Shown: positions 31,970 to 44,254, numbered from the stretch's first letter. The stretch is 64,000 nucleotides of DNA from Mediterranea massiliensis (GCA_015060695.1 SUYA01000009.1:31893-95892), one strand, 5' to 3'. Translations and numbers: made by a program. Notes: generated by a model not told the origin, from the sequence alone.

Positions 31970-32980
31970 ATGAGAATAGGAATCCTGACTTCAGGGGGTG
32001 ACTGCCCCGGCATCAATGCCACAATACGTGGCGTGTGTAAAACTGCCATCAACCATTACGGTATGGAAGTGGTGGGCATTCATAGTGGCTTCCAAGGATT
32101 ACTTACCAAAGAGGTAGAAGTATTTAACGAGAAGTCTTTGTCGGGATTGCTTAATTTAGGAGGAACCATTCTGGGGACTTCTCGCGAAAAGCCATTCAAG
32201 AAAGGTGGAGTGATAGCCGACGGTAATAAACCGGCATTGATAGAACGAAACGTCAAAGAATTAGGATTGGACTGCATCGTCTGTATTGGCGGAAACGGCA
32301 CACAAAAGACGGCGGCCAAATTGGCAGCTATGGGGCTGAACATTGTATCCGTCCCAAAGACCATAGACAATGACATCTGGGGTACCGATTTCTCGTTCGG
32401 ATTCGATTCTGCCATCAATATTGCGACCGATGCTATCGACCGCTTACACTCTACGGCCAGCTCTCACAAACGGGTAATGGTTATCGAAGTAATGGGGCAT
32501 AAGGCCGGATGGATAGCACTCTATTCGGGCATGGCCGGAGGAGGTGACGTGATACTGATTCCTGAAATCCCTTACGATATTCACCGCATTGGCGACACAA
32601 TTCTCAATCGCTTAAAAAAAGGAAAACCCTATTCTATTGTGGTAGTAGCCGAAGGAATAAAAACCGATGGCCGCAAACGAGCAGCCGAATACATTGCCGG
32701 AGAAATAGAGTATGAAACCGGTATCGAAACTCGTGAAACTGTGCTGGGATACATTCAGCGCGGAGGGTCACCCACACCGTTCGATCGCAATCTTTCTACC
32801 CGTATGGGCGGTCATGCAACCGAACTGATTGCCAACGGACAATTCGGACGCATGGTAGCTTTGAAAGGCAATAACATCTCATCCATCCCTCTGCATGAAG
32901 TGGCCGGCAAACTGAAACTGGTCAATGAAGACCACGACCTAATCAAACAGGGACGACGTATGGGTATCTGCTTCGGATAA
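31970..32980 (+). CDS. pfkA: 6-phosphofructokinase
   Basis: MRIGILTSGGDCPGINATIRG; PKTIDNDIWGTDFSFGFDSAI. Confidence 0.93.
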   Translation: MRIGILTSGGDCPGINATIRGVCKTAINHYGMEVVGIHSGFQGLLTKEVEVFNEKSLSGLLNLGGTILGTSREKPFKKGGVIADGNKPALIERNVKELGLDCIVCIGGNGTQKTAAKLAAMGLNIVSVPKTIDNDIWGTDFSFGFDSAINIATDAIDRLHSTASSHKRVMVIEVMGHKAGWIALYSGMAGGGDVILIPEIPYDIHRIGDTILNRLKKGKPYSIVVVAEGIKTDGRKRAAEYIAGEIEYETGIETRETVLGYIQRGGSPTPFDRNLSTRMGGHATELIANGQFGRMVALKGNNISSIPLHEVAGKLKLVNEDHDLIKQGRRMGICFG

Positions 32981-32981
32981 G

Positions 32982-33818
32982 CTATTCTTTCGGACTAATG
33001 GGAGGCAAAGGTGTTGTTTCCACTTCTGCGACACTTTCTTCACAATAGCGCTGTGCTTTGATTGCTTCAAGTTCTTTTTTGAACTCGGTTTGTTTCCTCA
33101 ACTTATTCATAGCCGCGTGCGAAGCATTCTGTTGCGATTCTTTTTTGGAATAGCCGGTACCCATACCGGCCGCTAATCCTTCAATCAACACTTCACTCTG
33201 AAAGATGGGATTATGGTGTTCGTCAAGATGCTGCTCTATCAGTTCAAAAGATACTTCATATTTATTCTTTTGACACCATTCTATGAGGCGTGACTTGAAA
33301 TTCACCTCCTTGCGCGACATCTTTTCAAGGTTAATGTGCTCTTTAAAGATTTTCTCTTCTACAAACTTCTTACATTTCTTATAACCTTGGTCAAGATATA
33401 TAGCACCAATAAATGCTTCAAAAGCATTGCCATACATATAATTATTATGTGTAGCAGTACGACTACCATATTTCACCAGTTTGTCCAAGCCTATTTCTAC
33501 AGCTAATTTATTGAGCGATTCGCGTTGCACAATCTTCGAACGAGTATTGGTCAAAAAACCTTCGCGATGCTTATCATATCGGTGATATAAGATGTCGGCT
33601 ACAATAGTGTCGAGCACAGCATCACCCAAAAATTCCAACCGCTCGTTGTTTATCAGGCGACCTTTTTTGCTGCGCACAATGGCCGATTTGTGTAACAATG
33701 CTTCTCGATATAGTTGAATATTTCGAGGATAAAATCCTAATATTTTATAAAAACAAAGATAAGACTCCTTATCCTTTCGGAAAAGCAGTCTTATCTTGTC
33801 TATTTGATTGCGTAACAC
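32982..33818 (-). CDS. rnc: Ribonuclease III
   Basis: NERLEFLGDAVLDTIVADILYHRY; dsRBD with KKESQQNASHAAMNKL. Confidence 0.94.
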   Translation of the reverse strand: MLRNQIDKIRLLFRKDKESYLCFYKILGFYPRNIQLYREALLHKSAIVRSKKGRLINNERLEFLGDAVLDTIVADILYHRYDKHREGFLTNTRSKIVQRESLNKLAVEIGLDKLVKYGSRTATHNNYMYGNAFEAFIGAIYLDQGYKKCKKFVEEKIFKEHINLEKMSRKEVNFKSRLIEWCQKNKYEVSFELIEQHLDEHHNPIFQSEVLIEGLAAGMGTGYSKKESQQNASHAAMNKLRKQTEFKKELEAIKAQRYCEESVAEVETTPLPPISPKE

Positions 33819-33824
33819 GACTTA

Positions 33825-35087
33825 TTACTCGGTGTATTTCTTAAAAATAACACATGCATTATGACCACCAAATCCGAAGGTATTGGAAAGGGCAGCATTG
33901 ATTTCACGTTCTTGAGCTTTATTGAACGTGAAGTTCAAGTTATAGTCGATGTTTTCATCGTTATCACCTTCTTCGTGATTGATGGTGGGAGGAACTACAC
34001 CATGCTTGATGGCAAGGATACTGGCAATGGCTTCTACGGCACCGGCTGCACCCAACAAGTGTCCGGTCATAGATTTGGTCGAACTGATGTTCAACTTATA
34101 AGCATGTTCACCGAATACGTCCTTGATGGCTTTGGCTTCTGAAATATCACCTACAGGGGTAGATGTACCGTGAACATTGATATAATCAATTTCTTCGGGT
34201 TTCATTTCAGCATCTTCCAAGGCATTCATCATAACCAACTTGGCACCCAATCCTTCGGGATGAGAAGCAGTTAAGTGGTGTGCATCGGCAGACATACCTA
34301 CACCAGCTAATTCAGCATAAATTTTAGCCCCGCGTGCTTTGGCGTGTTCCAACTCTTCCAAAATCAAGCAACCGCCGCCTTCGCCCATAATAAATCCGTC
34401 GCGACTGGCACTGAACGGACGTGAAGCCGTTTCAGGTGAGTCGTTGCGAGTAGATAATGCGTGCATGGCATTAAATCCACCAACCCCACCAGGGGTAAGG
34501 GCTGCTTCCGAACCACCGGTTACCATGACATTGGCTTTTCCCAATCGGATGAGATTGAAAGCATCGGCAATAGCATTGGTAGAGGTGGCACATGCCGAAC
34601 ATACGGCATAGTTAGGACCATGGAAACCGTACATAATGGAGATTTGTCCGGCAGCAATATCCGAAATCATCTTAGGGATGAAGAAGGGATTGAACTTGGG
34701 ACCCATTTCCTTACGGATGGCATAGCCTCCGATTTCATCTTCGAAGGTATGAATACCACCGATGCCGGCACCGAAGATAACACCAATCTTGGTGCGGTCT
34801 TCATTTTCCACGTCAAGACCGGAGTCTTTTACGGCTTGCATGGCTACAGCCACACCAAGCTGAGCATATCGGTCCATCTTACGAGCCTCTTTGCGGTCGA
34901 TATAATCGTTAGGATTGAAGTTTTTAACTTCACATGCGAATTGAGTCTTGAAGAGTGATGCGTCAAATTGAGTAAGAGGTCCCGCTCCACTAACCCCATT
35001 CATAAGACCTTCCCAAAATTCGGGTACAGTATTACCAATAGGAGTAATGGCGCCGAGACCTGTTACTACTACTCTTTTTAATTCCAT
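33825..35087 (-). CDS. fabF: Beta-ketoacyl-ACP synthase II
   Basis: VVVTGLGAITPIGN; CSACATSTNAI; NTFGFGGHNACVIFKKY. Confidence 0.97.
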   Translation of the reverse strand: MELKRVVVTGLGAITPIGNTVPEFWEGLMNGVSGAGPLTQFDASLFKTQFACEVKNFNPNDYIDRKEARKMDRYAQLGVAVAMQAVKDSGLDVENEDRTKIGVIFGAGIGGIHTFEDEIGGYAIRKEMGPKFNPFFIPKMISDIAAGQISIMYGFHGPNYAVCSACATSTNAIADAFNLIRLGKANVMVTGGSEAALTPGGVGGFNAMHALSTRNDSPETASRPFSASRDGFIMGEGGGCLILEELEHAKARGAKIYAELAGVGMSADAHHLTASHPEGLGAKLVMMNALEDAEMKPEEIDYINVHGTSTPVGDISEAKAIKDVFGEHAYKLNISSTKSMTGHLLGAAGAVEAIASILAIKHGVVPPTINHEEGDNDENIDYNLNFTFNKAQEREINAALSNTFGFGGHNACVIFKKYTE

Positions 35088-35112
35088 ATATACTATTCGT
35101 ATGGGATTTGGA

Positions 35113-35349
35113 TTATTTAGAGTGTTCTTCGATGTAAGCTACTGCATCGCCTACTGTACCAATCTTTTCAGCTTGGTCATCGGGGATTGAGATACCGAAT
35201 TCTTTTTCGAATTCCATGATCAATTCTACAGTGTCGAGAGAGTCTGCACCGAGGTCGTTAGTGAAGCTAGCTTCGTTAGTAACTTCTGATTCTTCAACGC
35301 CCAACTTATCGACGATAATAGCTTTTACTCTTGATGCAATTTCAGACAT
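35113..35349 (-). CDS. acpP: Acyl carrier protein
   Basis: 78 aa; [18 protein letters not shown]. Confidence 0.97.
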   Translation of the reverse strand: MSEIASRVKAIIVDKLGVEESEVTNEASFTNDLGADSLDTVELIMEFEKEFGISIPDDQAEKIGTVGDAVAYIEEHSK

Positions 35350-35519
35350 AACTTTAAGTTTTTAATTAATAAATAGTTTTTCTTTCTTTATATTTGCGAT
35401 GCAAAGGAATGAATATTTATTTTTCTAAGCAAATATTTATCCAAATAAATCTACTTTTTTGCACATTATTTTACTTTTTGTGCACGAATACAAGAAAAAA
35501 TAGGTCATTAAGCGACTTT

Positions 35520-36560
35520 TTAAAGCATTATATTGTATGCCGTCCGCTCACGACGAAGGGGATAATTTCCCCGCAACTGTTCGAAATGTTCGGGGTGTTC
35601 CTTAAGAGATTGGCTATCTCTTCGAGGATCGTAGATTTGAAGAAACAAATCGGTAGCATCATTGCTTGGCACCAAAGGACTTGGAGGAGCAGGTGGATCT
35701 ATGAGATATTCAGCTTGAATATTGAAGTGACGACACAAGGCATCGAGCGACATACGGGTAGCATTGGCCTTACCATCGGCCGAATACCCGGCAATGTGTG
35801 GAGTAGCTATATATACCTTATTTAAAAGAGAATGATTAATATTAGGCTCATTTTCCCATACATCAATAATAGCATCGGCCACCACCCCTTTGTCTAAGGC
35901 TTGAAGCAATGCCTCTGTATCTACCACCTCACCACGTGCGGTGTTGATAAAATAGGGACGACGCTTTAATAAATGAAAGAAGTTTGTGTCGGCCAAATGA
36001 AAAGTGCGGTAAATACCCTCTTTATTTAAAGGAACATGGAAGGTAATGACATCGCACTGTTCGGCTATTTCTTCCAAACTGCTAAAGCCTTTATTCCCTT
36101 CGGCAGCTTCGCGCACAGGGTCGTTCAGCATTACCTTCATTCCCAATTCTTTGGCAACATCGGCCACTTTGCTTCCCACATTCCCTACTCCCACAATGCC
36201 TAAGGTGGCTTCTGCAAGCTTCAGGCCTTTCTCTCGTTGTAACAGTAACAGAGAAGAGTGCAGATATTGCGCCACCGAAGCAGAGTTGCATCCCGGTGCA
36301 TTTGTCCATTGGATTCCACTCCTACGGCAATACTCTATATCAATGTGGTCATATCCGATGGTAGCAGTGGCTATGAATTGTACACAACTACCATTCAGCA
36401 GATTATGGTCACAACGAGTACGAGTTCGAATAATAAGGGCATCGGCATCAGACACAGCCTCAGCACTAATCTCTTTACCGGGTAAGAATATCACCTCGTC
36501 GGCTATCCGACAGATGGCCTCTTTAATGTAAGGAATTTTATCATCTACTACAACTTTCAT
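35520..36560 (-). CDS. pdxB: 4-phosphoerythronate dehydrogenase
   Basis: MKVVVDDKIPYIKEAI; GIVGVGNVGSKVADVA; PHIAGYSADGK. Confidence 0.92.
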   Translation of the reverse strand: MKVVVDDKIPYIKEAICRIADEVIFLPGKEISAEAVSDADALIIRTRTRCDHNLLNGSCVQFIATATIGYDHIDIEYCRRSGIQWTNAPGCNSASVAQYLHSSLLLLQREKGLKLAEATLGIVGVGNVGSKVADVAKELGMKVMLNDPVREAAEGNKGFSSLEEIAEQCDVITFHVPLNKEGIYRTFHLADTNFFHLLKRRPYFINTARGEVVDTEALLQALDKGVVADAIIDVWENEPNINHSLLNKVYIATPHIAGYSADGKANATRMSLDALCRHFNIQAEYLIDPPAPPSPLVPSNDATDLFLQIYDPRRDSQSLKEHPEHFEQLRGNYPLRRERTAYNIML

Positions 36561-36728
36561 ACTTAATTGAATGATATATCACTTCCGCAAAAGTACAATT
36601 TTTCTCCTACTAAAGAAAAATATTTTTCAGGTAGAAAAAAAATATTTCCCTTACAGAGCGTAGAAAAACAAATATTCTAACTATTTTTGCCGAAAGTGCC
36701 TATTTGTATAGGTTTATGAACAAATATC

Positions 36729-38648
36729 ATGGAAGATAACAACAACATAATCCTGCCGCTGGAGGAAGCGGTAAACGTAAATAGTGTAGAATATACCGAT
36801 GAAAACATCCGGCATTTGGATGATATGGAACACATCCGAGTGCGGTCGGGTATGTACATAGGACGCTTGGGCGACGGACAGCAAAGCGACGATGGCATCT
36901 ATGTATTATTGAAGGAAGTGATGGATAACTCCATCGACGAATTCAAGATGGGTGCCGGAAAGAAGATTGAGGTCAGCATCGAAGATAATCTGAGGGTCAG
37001 CGTCCGCGATTATGGACGAGGCATTCCTCAAGGTAAATTGGTAGAAGCTGTCAGCAAACTAAATACCGGTGGAAAGTATGACTCCAAAGCTTTCAAGAAA
37101 AGCGTGGGCTTGAACGGAGTAGGCCTAAAGGCTGTCAATGCATTAAGCAGCCGCTTCGAAGTAGCCAGTTACCGCGATGGAAAGATGCGTCGAGCCGTCT
37201 TCGAACGCGGACAATTATTGAGCGACGTTACTACCGACTCCAACGAAGATACAGGCACCTACATCTTCTTCGAGCCAGACAATACATTGTTTGTCAATTA
37301 CAACTTCCAGGCACAATTCGTTGAAACCTTATTGCGCAACTATACTTATTTAAATACCGGACTTACATTCCTCTACAACGGTCAACGCATTGTTTCACGC
37401 CACGGCCTTGAAGACCTGTTGAAAGACAATATGACCGCCGAAGGACTTTATGACATTGTACACCTGAAAGGGGCAGACATTGAAATAGCCTTTACACACA
37501 CCAATCAATATGGCGAAGAGTACTACTCATTTGTCAACGGACAACATACTACCCAAGGGGGTACCCATCAAAGCGCACTGAAAGAACACATAGCACGCAC
37601 CATCAAGGAGTTTTTCAACAAGAATCAAGAGTTTGCCGACATACGCAACGGAATTGTGGCCGCCATTGCCCTCGACGTAGAAGAACCCATGTTTGAGAGT
37701 CAGACAAAAACAAAATTGGGAAGCAACAACATGTGGCCGGCCATTCCACAAGAAAACAAACCAGCAGGCCCCACCGTCAATAAGTTTGTAGGCGACTTCA
37801 TAAAAACAGAAGTCGATAACTACCTACACAAGCATCCATTGGTGGCCGAAGTAATGCTACAAAAAATACAAGAAAGTGAAAAAGAACGCAAAGCCATAGC
37901 CGGTGTTACCAAACTGGCTCGTGAGCGTGCCAAAAAAGCCAACTTACACAACCGTAAACTGCGCGATTGCCGCTATCATCTGAATGACGGTAAAGGCAAA
38001 GAACAAGAAACAGAAAGCTGCATCTTCATTACCGAAGGTGATTCGGCCAGCGGCTCCATCACAAAAAGTCGCGATGTCAGTACACAAGCCGTATTCTCCC
38101 TTCGTGGAAAACCCCTAAACACCTTCGGGCTAACCAAGAAAGTAGTGTATGAAAACGAAGAATTCAACCTGCTGCAAGCTGCACTTAACATAGAAGACGG
38201 AATAGAAGGCCTTCGCTACAACAAAGTAATTGTAGCCACCGATGCCGACGTTGATGGCATGCACATCCGCCTACTGATGCTCACCTTCTTCCTCCAATTC
38301 TTCCCCGATCTGATAAAGAAAGGACACGTCTATATCCTTCAAACACCACTTTTCCGGGTACGCAACAAGAAAAAAACCATCTATTGTTACACCGAAGAAG
38401 AACGCCTATCGGCCATCGAAGAACTCAGCCCCAATCCAGAGATAACCCGCTTCAAAGGTTTAGGAGAAATATCACCCGACGAATTCCGCCACTTCATCGG
38501 CAAAGACATCCGATTGGAACAAGTCAGCTTAAAGAAAACCGACTTGGTAAAAGAACTGCTTGAATTCTATATGGGAAAAAACACCATGGAGCGACAAAAC
38601 TTTATTATTCAAAACCTGGTTATAGAAGAAGACATTGCTAATGACTAA
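36729..38648 (+). CDS. parE: DNA topoisomerase IV subunit B (GyrB/ParE family)
   Basis: [37 protein letters not shown]. Confidence 0.9.
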   Translation: MEDNNNIILPLEEAVNVNSVEYTDENIRHLDDMEHIRVRSGMYIGRLGDGQQSDDGIYVLLKEVMDNSIDEFKMGAGKKIEVSIEDNLRVSVRDYGRGIPQGKLVEAVSKLNTGGKYDSKAFKKSVGLNGVGLKAVNALSSRFEVASYRDGKMRRAVFERGQLLSDVTTDSNEDTGTYIFFEPDNTLFVNYNFQAQFVETLLRNYTYLNTGLTFLYNGQRIVSRHGLEDLLKDNMTAEGLYDIVHLKGADIEIAFTHTNQYGEEYYSFVNGQHTTQGGTHQSALKEHIARTIKEFFNKNQEFADIRNGIVAAIALDVEEPMFESQTKTKLGSNNMWPAIPQENKPAGPTVNKFVGDFIKTEVDNYLHKHPLVAEVMLQKIQESEKERKAIAGVTKLARERAKKANLHNRKLRDCRYHLNDGKGKEQETESCIFITEGDSASGSITKSRDVSTQAVFSLRGKPLNTFGLTKKVVYENEEFNLLQAALNIEDGIEGLRYNKVIVATDADVDGMHIRLLMLTFFLQFFPDLIKKGHVYILQTPLFRVRNKKKTIYCYTEEERLSAIEELSPNPEITRFKGLGEISPDEFRHFIGKDIRLEQVSLKKTDLVKELLEFYMGKNTMERQNFIIQNLVIEEDIAND

Positions 38649-39111
38649 AGCTATATTCCCCGGCACGTTCGACCCCTTTACCGTTGGACATGCATCCATT
38701 GTACGACGAGCACTGACATTTATCGACGAAATCATCATAGCCATAGGTGTCAATGAAAAAAAACACGCACACTTTGCCATTCAGCAACGCGAAGAGATAA
38801 TACGACGTTTCTATGCTGACGAACCACGAGTAAAAGTAATGTCATACCATAACTTGACGGTTGACTTTGCCCTGCAAGTAGAAGCCAATCTCATCATCCG
38901 AGGCATCCGAACAGTAAAAGATTTTGAGTATGAAGAAACCATTGCAGACATCAATCGCAAACTAACGGGCATCGAAACCATACTTCTCTTCACCGAACCA
39001 GAACAAACCTGCGTCAGCTCTACCATCGTGCGCGAACTAATGCGCTATGGTAAAGATGTTACCCAATTCTTACCCGAAGGAATGCAGATTACCGATAACC
39101 ATAAAAAATAA
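38641..39111 (+). CDS. coaD: Phosphopantetheine adenylyltransferase
   Basis: [39 protein letters not shown]; overlaps the preceding stop by 8 nt. Confidence 0.94.
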   Translation: MTKAIFPGTFDPFTVGHASIVRRALTFIDEIIIAIGVNEKKHAHFAIQQREEIIRRFYADEPRVKVMSYHNLTVDFALQVEANLIIRGIRTVKDFEYEETIADINRKLTGIETILLFTEPEQTCVSSTIVRELMRYGKDVTQFLPEGMQITDNHKK

Positions 39112-39130
39112 CAAAAACAATACAACAACA

Positions 39131-40726
39131 ATGAAAAAAACTTTTCTATTGATAAGCCTGCTCACACTTTTTCTGTCAGTCTCTTCGCAAGACAAAAACA
39201 GTGCCTTGCGCAAATTACAAATGGCAGAATTTGCTATCAGTCGCCTATATGTAGATACTGTCGATGAACATAAATTGGTAGAAGAAGCCATCATTGAAAT
39301 GCTTGAACAACTTGACCCTCACTCCACCTATAACAATGCCAAAGAAGTAAAAGAAATGAACGAACCCTTACAAGGAGGATTTGAAGGCATCGGAGTTCAA
39401 TTTCAAATGATAGAAGATACCTTGCTTATCGTACAACCTGTAAGCAACGGCCCTTCAGAAAAAGTAGGTATCTTGGCCGGCGACCGCATTATAGCCGTTG
39501 ACGATACCATTATTGCCGGTGTGAAAATGAGTACCGACGAAATTATGTCACGCTTACGAGGCCCTAAAGATAGTAAAGTAAAACTGACCATTGTCCGTCG
39601 GGGAGTAAACGAACCCCTCTATTTTGAAGTGAAGCGCGACAAAATCCCCATATACAGCCTCGATGCCTCTTACATGATACGCCCCCAAGTAGGTTATATC
39701 CGCATCAATCGCTTTGCAGCTACTACCTCCGATGAATTTTTAGAGGCTCTAAACAAATTACAGGCACAAGGGATGAAAGACCTGATTCTCGATTTGCAAG
39801 GCAACGGAGGAGGCTACCTGAATGCCGCCATTGATTTAGCCAATGAATTCCTGCCCCAAAAAAGCCTGATAGTATATACCGAAGGACGCGCAGCCCGACG
39901 TAGCAATTTTTATGCCAAAGGAAACGGAAACTTCTTAAATGGCAAATTGATTGTATTGGTCGATGAATACTCGGCATCGGCCAGTGAAATTGTCAGCGGA
40001 GCCATACAAGATTGGGACAGAGGTATTGTAATAGGTCGCCGAACCTTTGGAAAAGGATTGGTGCAACGCCCCATCGAATTGCCAGACGGTTCCATGATTC
40101 GCCTTACCGTAGCCCGCTATTATACCCCTTCCGGACGCTGCATCCAAAAACCTTATGAAAAAGGAAGTGACGGCGATAAACAATATCACCTTGACCTCTT
40201 AAACCGTTACAATAACGGTGAACTAATGCATGCCGACAGTATCCACTTACCCGATTCCTTAAAATACAAAACCAAGCTCTTAGGACGCATTGTATATGGA
40301 GGCGGTGGCATTATGCCCGACTACTTCGTACCCATTGACACCACCCATTACAGCGATTATCATCGCGACTTAGTAGCAAAAGGAGTTATCATCAAAACCA
40401 CTTTAAACTACATTGAAAAGAATAGAGAAAAGCTGGTGAAGCGATATAAGTCATTCCATGAATTCAACGAAAAATTTTCAATAAAAGAAGACATACTCTC
40501 CCAATTACGCGAAGCCGGTGAAAAAGAAAAAATACCCTTCAATCAAGAAGAGTATGAACGTGCTCTACCGGCCATCATTTCACAACTGAAAGCATTAATA
40601 GCCCGCGATTTATGGGATATGAGCGAATACTTCCAAGTAATGAATGAAACCGATGAAGTAGTACTCAAAGCTTTAAAGATATTGGACGAGATGACTCGCT
40701 CTGAAGGAACATCAGTTACCAAATAA
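39131..40726 (+). CDS. S41 family C-terminal processing peptidase
   Basis: Signal peptide; PDZ; DEYSASASEIVSGAIQDWDRGIVIGRRTFGKGLVQ. Confidence 0.92.
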   Translation: MKKTFLLISLLTLFLSVSSQDKNSALRKLQMAEFAISRLYVDTVDEHKLVEEAIIEMLEQLDPHSTYNNAKEVKEMNEPLQGGFEGIGVQFQMIEDTLLIVQPVSNGPSEKVGILAGDRIIAVDDTIIAGVKMSTDEIMSRLRGPKDSKVKLTIVRRGVNEPLYFEVKRDKIPIYSLDASYMIRPQVGYIRINRFAATTSDEFLEALNKLQAQGMKDLILDLQGNGGGYLNAAIDLANEFLPQKSLIVYTEGRAARRSNFYAKGNGNFLNGKLIVLVDEYSASASEIVSGAIQDWDRGIVIGRRTFGKGLVQRPIELPDGSMIRLTVARYYTPSGRCIQKPYEKGSDGDKQYHLDLLNRYNNGELMHADSIHLPDSLKYKTKLLGRIVYGGGGIMPDYFVPIDTTHYSDYHRDLVAKGVIIKTTLNYIEKNREKLVKRYKSFHEFNEKFSIKEDILSQLREAGEKEKIPFNQEEYERALPAIISQLKALIARDLWDMSEYFQVMNETDEVVLKALKILDEMTRSEGTSVTK

Positions 40727-41335
40727 CCATTTATTCAGCCAACGGTTAACATAAATATTCGCAACAGAACATCCAATACCGATTGCTGCACCGGCCAATA
40801 CATCACTGGGATAGTGTACCCCTTCGTTCATGCGAGATATGCCCACCGAACAAGCCCAAAAAGCCGATGGAGCAATAACGTACCATTTGGGATATTTCAA
40901 ACTAAGGGAAGTGGCCAAAGCAAATGCCGTAGATGTATGCCCCGAAGGAAAAGAAGGCGAATCCTCACGGCTATACGGATGTATCTTATCGGGGTATTTG
41001 TCATAAGGTCGTTGTCGATCAAACAAATATTTCATACCGTATGTAACCGCAAAAGCACCGGCCACCGAAGTACCGATGTAAACGGCATCTTTTAACAAAG
41101 CATTGTCATCTTTGAGTAAAGCAGTAACAGCCATAGCCACCGGCACACCAACAGCTATGTAAGGTTCAGACTTTGATATAATCTTATTGTAGTTGCGAAT
41201 GAACTTGCCGTCCCAACTATTGATTTGATGCACGGTGTTAATGTCCCAATTCTGCGCAAATATGGCAGATACCATAGAAAACAGAAATCCCAAAGAGAGT
41301 AATGCTTTTTTCATAAAATCCATTTTATTTCCCAC
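40712..41335 (-). CDS. PAP2-family phosphatase
   Basis: KYLFDRQRPYDKYPDKI...PSFPSGHTSTAFALAT...SRMNEGVHYPSDVLAGA. Confidence 0.9.
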   Translation of the reverse strand: MGNKMDFMKKALLSLGFLFSMVSAIFAQNWDINTVHQINSWDGKFIRNYNKIISKSEPYIAVGVPVAMAVTALLKDDNALLKDAVYIGTSVAGAFAVTYGMKYLFDRQRPYDKYPDKIHPYSREDSPSFPSGHTSTAFALATSLSLKYPKWYVIAPSAFWACSVGISRMNEGVHYPSDVLAGAAIGIGCSVANIYVNRWLNKWLFGN

Positions 41336-41435
41336 AAAGATAAGTCAAAAGAGTCAATGACGAATAAAAAAAAGAGTTTTTTACGCCATACAACACTTCT
41401 ATTGACCATTAATTACGGAATTATTTCTTTATTCG

Positions 41436-41467
41436 TTTGCTTTATCAAGGTATTTCTCCTATTTTTG
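41436..41467 (+). promoter_or_regulatory. Bacteroides-type promoter for the fumarate reductase operon
   Basis: TTTG (41436-41439) - 20 nt - TATTTTTG (41460-41467). Confidence 0.7.
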
Positions 41468-41539
41468 CAACAATTAAACCGTATTCATTCTTTTAAAGAA
41501 ACTTTTTTATAACAATTAATAATTTTAATTCAATCATTT

Positions 41540-42232
41540 ATGTGGTTAAGTAATTCATCTGTAGGAAGGAAAGTAGTGATGAGCGTTACAGGCATCGCAC
41601 TTGTCCTGTTTCTGACGTTTCACATGGCCATGAATCTTGTTGCATTGGTTTCTGCCGAAGGCTACAACATGATTTGTGAGTTCTTGGGAGCTAATTGGTA
41701 TGCATTGGTAGCTACCGTAGGTCTGGCTGCCCTGTTCGTGATTCACATTATCTATGCATTCTGGTTGACCATGCAGAATCGCAAAGCTCGTGGTAGCGAA
41801 CGCTATGCTGTGGTAGAACGTCGCAAAGACAAAGTGGAATGGGCTTCTCAAAACATGCTCGTTCTGGGTATTATTGTTATTGTAGGCTTGGGCTTGCACT
41901 TGGCACACTTCTGGGCAAAGATGCAGTTACCCGAATTGATGCACAAGCTGGGTGCTCATGCCGATACTGAAACATTGCTTTATGCAGCCAACGGTGTACA
42001 TCACATCCAAGCTACATTCAGCTGTTGGATTAACGTAGTTCTCTACCTTGTATGGTTGGGTGCTTTGTGGTTCCACCTTACCCACGGTTTTTGGAGCTCT
42101 ATGCAAACTTTGGGTTGGAACAACCAAGTATGGTTGAAGCGTTGGCAATGCATCTCTAACATCTTCTCTACAATCATTGTATTGGGATTTGCTGCGGTAG
42201 TTGTTGCTTTCTACATTCAGTCTCTTCTCTAA
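41540..42232 (+). CDS. frdC: Succinate dehydrogenase/fumarate reductase cytochrome b subunit
   Basis: 230 aa, 5-TM; SSVGRKVVMSVTGIALVLFLTFHMAMNLV. Confidence 0.92.
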   Translation: MWLSNSSVGRKVVMSVTGIALVLFLTFHMAMNLVALVSAEGYNMICEFLGANWYALVATVGLAALFVIHIIYAFWLTMQNRKARGSERYAVVERRKDKVEWASQNMLVLGIIVIVGLGLHLAHFWAKMQLPELMHKLGAHADTETLLYAANGVHHIQATFSCWINVVLYLVWLGALWFHLTHGFWSSMQTLGWNNQVWLKRWQCISNIFSTIIVLGFAAVVVAFYIQSLL

Positions 42233-42249
42233 TTGAAGGATTGGAAATT

Positions 42250-42271
42250 CAAAAATCAAAAATCAAAAATC
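42250..42271 (+). repeat. (AAAAATC)3 heptanucleotide repeat just upstream of the frdA start
   Basis: caaaaatcaaaaatcaaaaatcattATG. Confidence 0.8.
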
Positions 42272-42274
42272 ATT

Positions 42275-44221
42275 ATGACTAAGATAGATTCTAAAATACC
42301 GGCAGGACCGGTGGCTGAGAAATGGACCAACTATAAAGCTCACCAAAAACTCGTGAATCCTGCTAACAAGCGTCGCCTTGACATCATTGTGGTTGGTACA
42401 GGTCTGGCCGGTGCCAGTGCTGCTGCTTCACTCGGTGAAATGGGCTTCCGTGTATTCAACTTCTGTATTCAAGACTCTCCTCGTCGTGCACACTCTATCG
42501 CTGCACAAGGTGGTATCAATGCTGCCAAGAACTATCAAAACGACGGTGACTCGGTTTATCGCTTGTTCTATGATACAGTAAAAGGTGGTGACTACCGTGC
42601 CCGCGAAGCTAACGTTTATCGTTTGGCCGAAGTTTCTAACAATATCATCGACCAATGTGTTGCACAAGGTGTTCCTTTCGCACGCGAATATGGCGGTACA
42701 TTGGATAACCGTTCATTCGGTGGTGCCCAAGTATCACGTACTTTCTATGCAAAGGGCCAAACCGGTCAGCAATTGCTGTTGGGTGCTTACTCGGCATTAA
42801 GCCGTCAAGTAGGTGTAGGTACAGTAAAACTCTACACCCGCTACGAAATGGAAGACGTTGTGGTTGTAGATGGCCGTGCTCGCGGTATCATTGCCAAAAA
42901 CTTAGTAACCGGCCAGTTGGAACGCTTTGCAGCTCATGCTGTAGTAATCGCTACCGGTGGTTATGGTAACGCCTACTTCCTTTCAACCAATGCAATGGGC
43001 TGTAACTGCTCGGCTGCCATGGCTTGCTACCGCAAGGGAGCATGGTTTGCCAACCCTGCTTATGTACAGATTCACCCCACTTGTGTACCTGTACACGGCG
43101 ACAAGCAATCTAAACTGACATTGATGTCTGAATCATTGCGTAACGACGGTCGCATTTGGGTTCCCAAGAAATTGGAAGATGCCAAGAAGCTGCAAGAAGG
43201 TACATTGCAAGGAAAAGACATTCCCGATGAAGATCGTGACTTCTACTTGGAACGCCGCTATCCGGCATTCGGTAACCTCGTTCCGCGCGACGTAGCCAGC
43301 CGTGCCGCTAAGGAACGCTGCGATAAGGGCTATGGTGTAAACAATACCGGTTTGGCCGTATTCCTTGACTTCAAGTATGCCATCGACCGCTTGGGTAAGG
43401 ATGTTGTAGCAGCCCGTTACGGTAACCTCTTCGACATGTATGAAGAAATCACTGATGATAATCCGTACGAAACTCCGATGATGATTTATCCGGCCATCCA
43501 CTATACCATGGGTGGTATTTGGGTTGACTATGAATTGATGACCTCTATCAAGGGTCTCTTCGCTATCGGTGAATGTAACTTCTCTGACCACGGAGCCAAC
43601 CGCTTGGGTGCATCAGCCTTGATGCAAGGTTTGGCAGACGGTTACTTCGTATTGCCATACACCATCCAAAACTATTTGGCCGATCAAATTACAGTTCCTC
43701 GTTTCTCTACCGACCTGCCCGAATTTGCCGCTGCCGAAAAGGCCATCAACGACAAGATTGATTGGATGATGGGTATCCAAGGCAACCGCTCAGTAGATTC
43801 TATCCACAAGGAATTGGGTCACATCATGTGGGAATATGTAGGTATGGGTCGTACAGAAGCCGGCTTGAAGGAAGGCTTGGCCAAACTGAAAGAGTTGCGT
43901 AAAGTGTTCGAAAAAGACCTCTTTATTCCAGGAAGCAAGGACGGCATGAATGTAGAGCTTGACAAGGCCATCCGCTTGTGGGATTTCATCACCATGGGCG
44001 AATTGGTAGCATACGATGCATTGAACCGCAACGAGTCTTGTGGAGGCCACTTCCGCGAAGAATATCAGACAGAAGAAGGCGAAGCCAAGCGCGACGACGA
44101 AAACTTCTTCTATGTGGCTTGTTGGGAATATCAAGGCAGCGACGAAAAAGAACCTGTATTGCTCAAGGAACCATTGGTTTACGAAGCTATCAAGGTACAA
44201 ACTCGTAACTATAAGAGCTAA
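42275..44221 (+). CDS. frdA: Fumarate reductase/succinate dehydrogenase flavoprotein subunit
   Basis: [53 protein letters not shown]. Confidence 0.95.
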   Translation: MTKIDSKIPAGPVAEKWTNYKAHQKLVNPANKRRLDIIVVGTGLAGASAAASLGEMGFRVFNFCIQDSPRRAHSIAAQGGINAAKNYQNDGDSVYRLFYDTVKGGDYRAREANVYRLAEVSNNIIDQCVAQGVPFAREYGGTLDNRSFGGAQVSRTFYAKGQTGQQLLLGAYSALSRQVGVGTVKLYTRYEMEDVVVVDGRARGIIAKNLVTGQLERFAAHAVVIATGGYGNAYFLSTNAMGCNCSAAMACYRKGAWFANPAYVQIHPTCVPVHGDKQSKLTLMSESLRNDGRIWVPKKLEDAKKLQEGTLQGKDIPDEDRDFYLERRYPAFGNLVPRDVASRAAKERCDKGYGVNNTGLAVFLDFKYAIDRLGKDVVAARYGNLFDMYEEITDDNPYETPMMIYPAIHYTMGGIWVDYELMTSIKGLFAIGECNFSDHGANRLGASALMQGLADGYFVLPYTIQNYLADQITVPRFSTDLPEFAAAEKAINDKIDWMMGIQGNRSVDSIHKELGHIMWEYVGMGRTEAGLKEGLAKLKELRKVFEKDLFIPGSKDGMNVELDKAIRLWDFITMGELVAYDALNRNESCGGHFREEYQTEEGEAKRDDENFFYVACWEYQGSDEKEPVLLKEPLVYEAIKVQTRNYKS

Positions 44222-44254
44222 TAGGGAAGTCGAACATTTAAAGAATAAAAGAAA

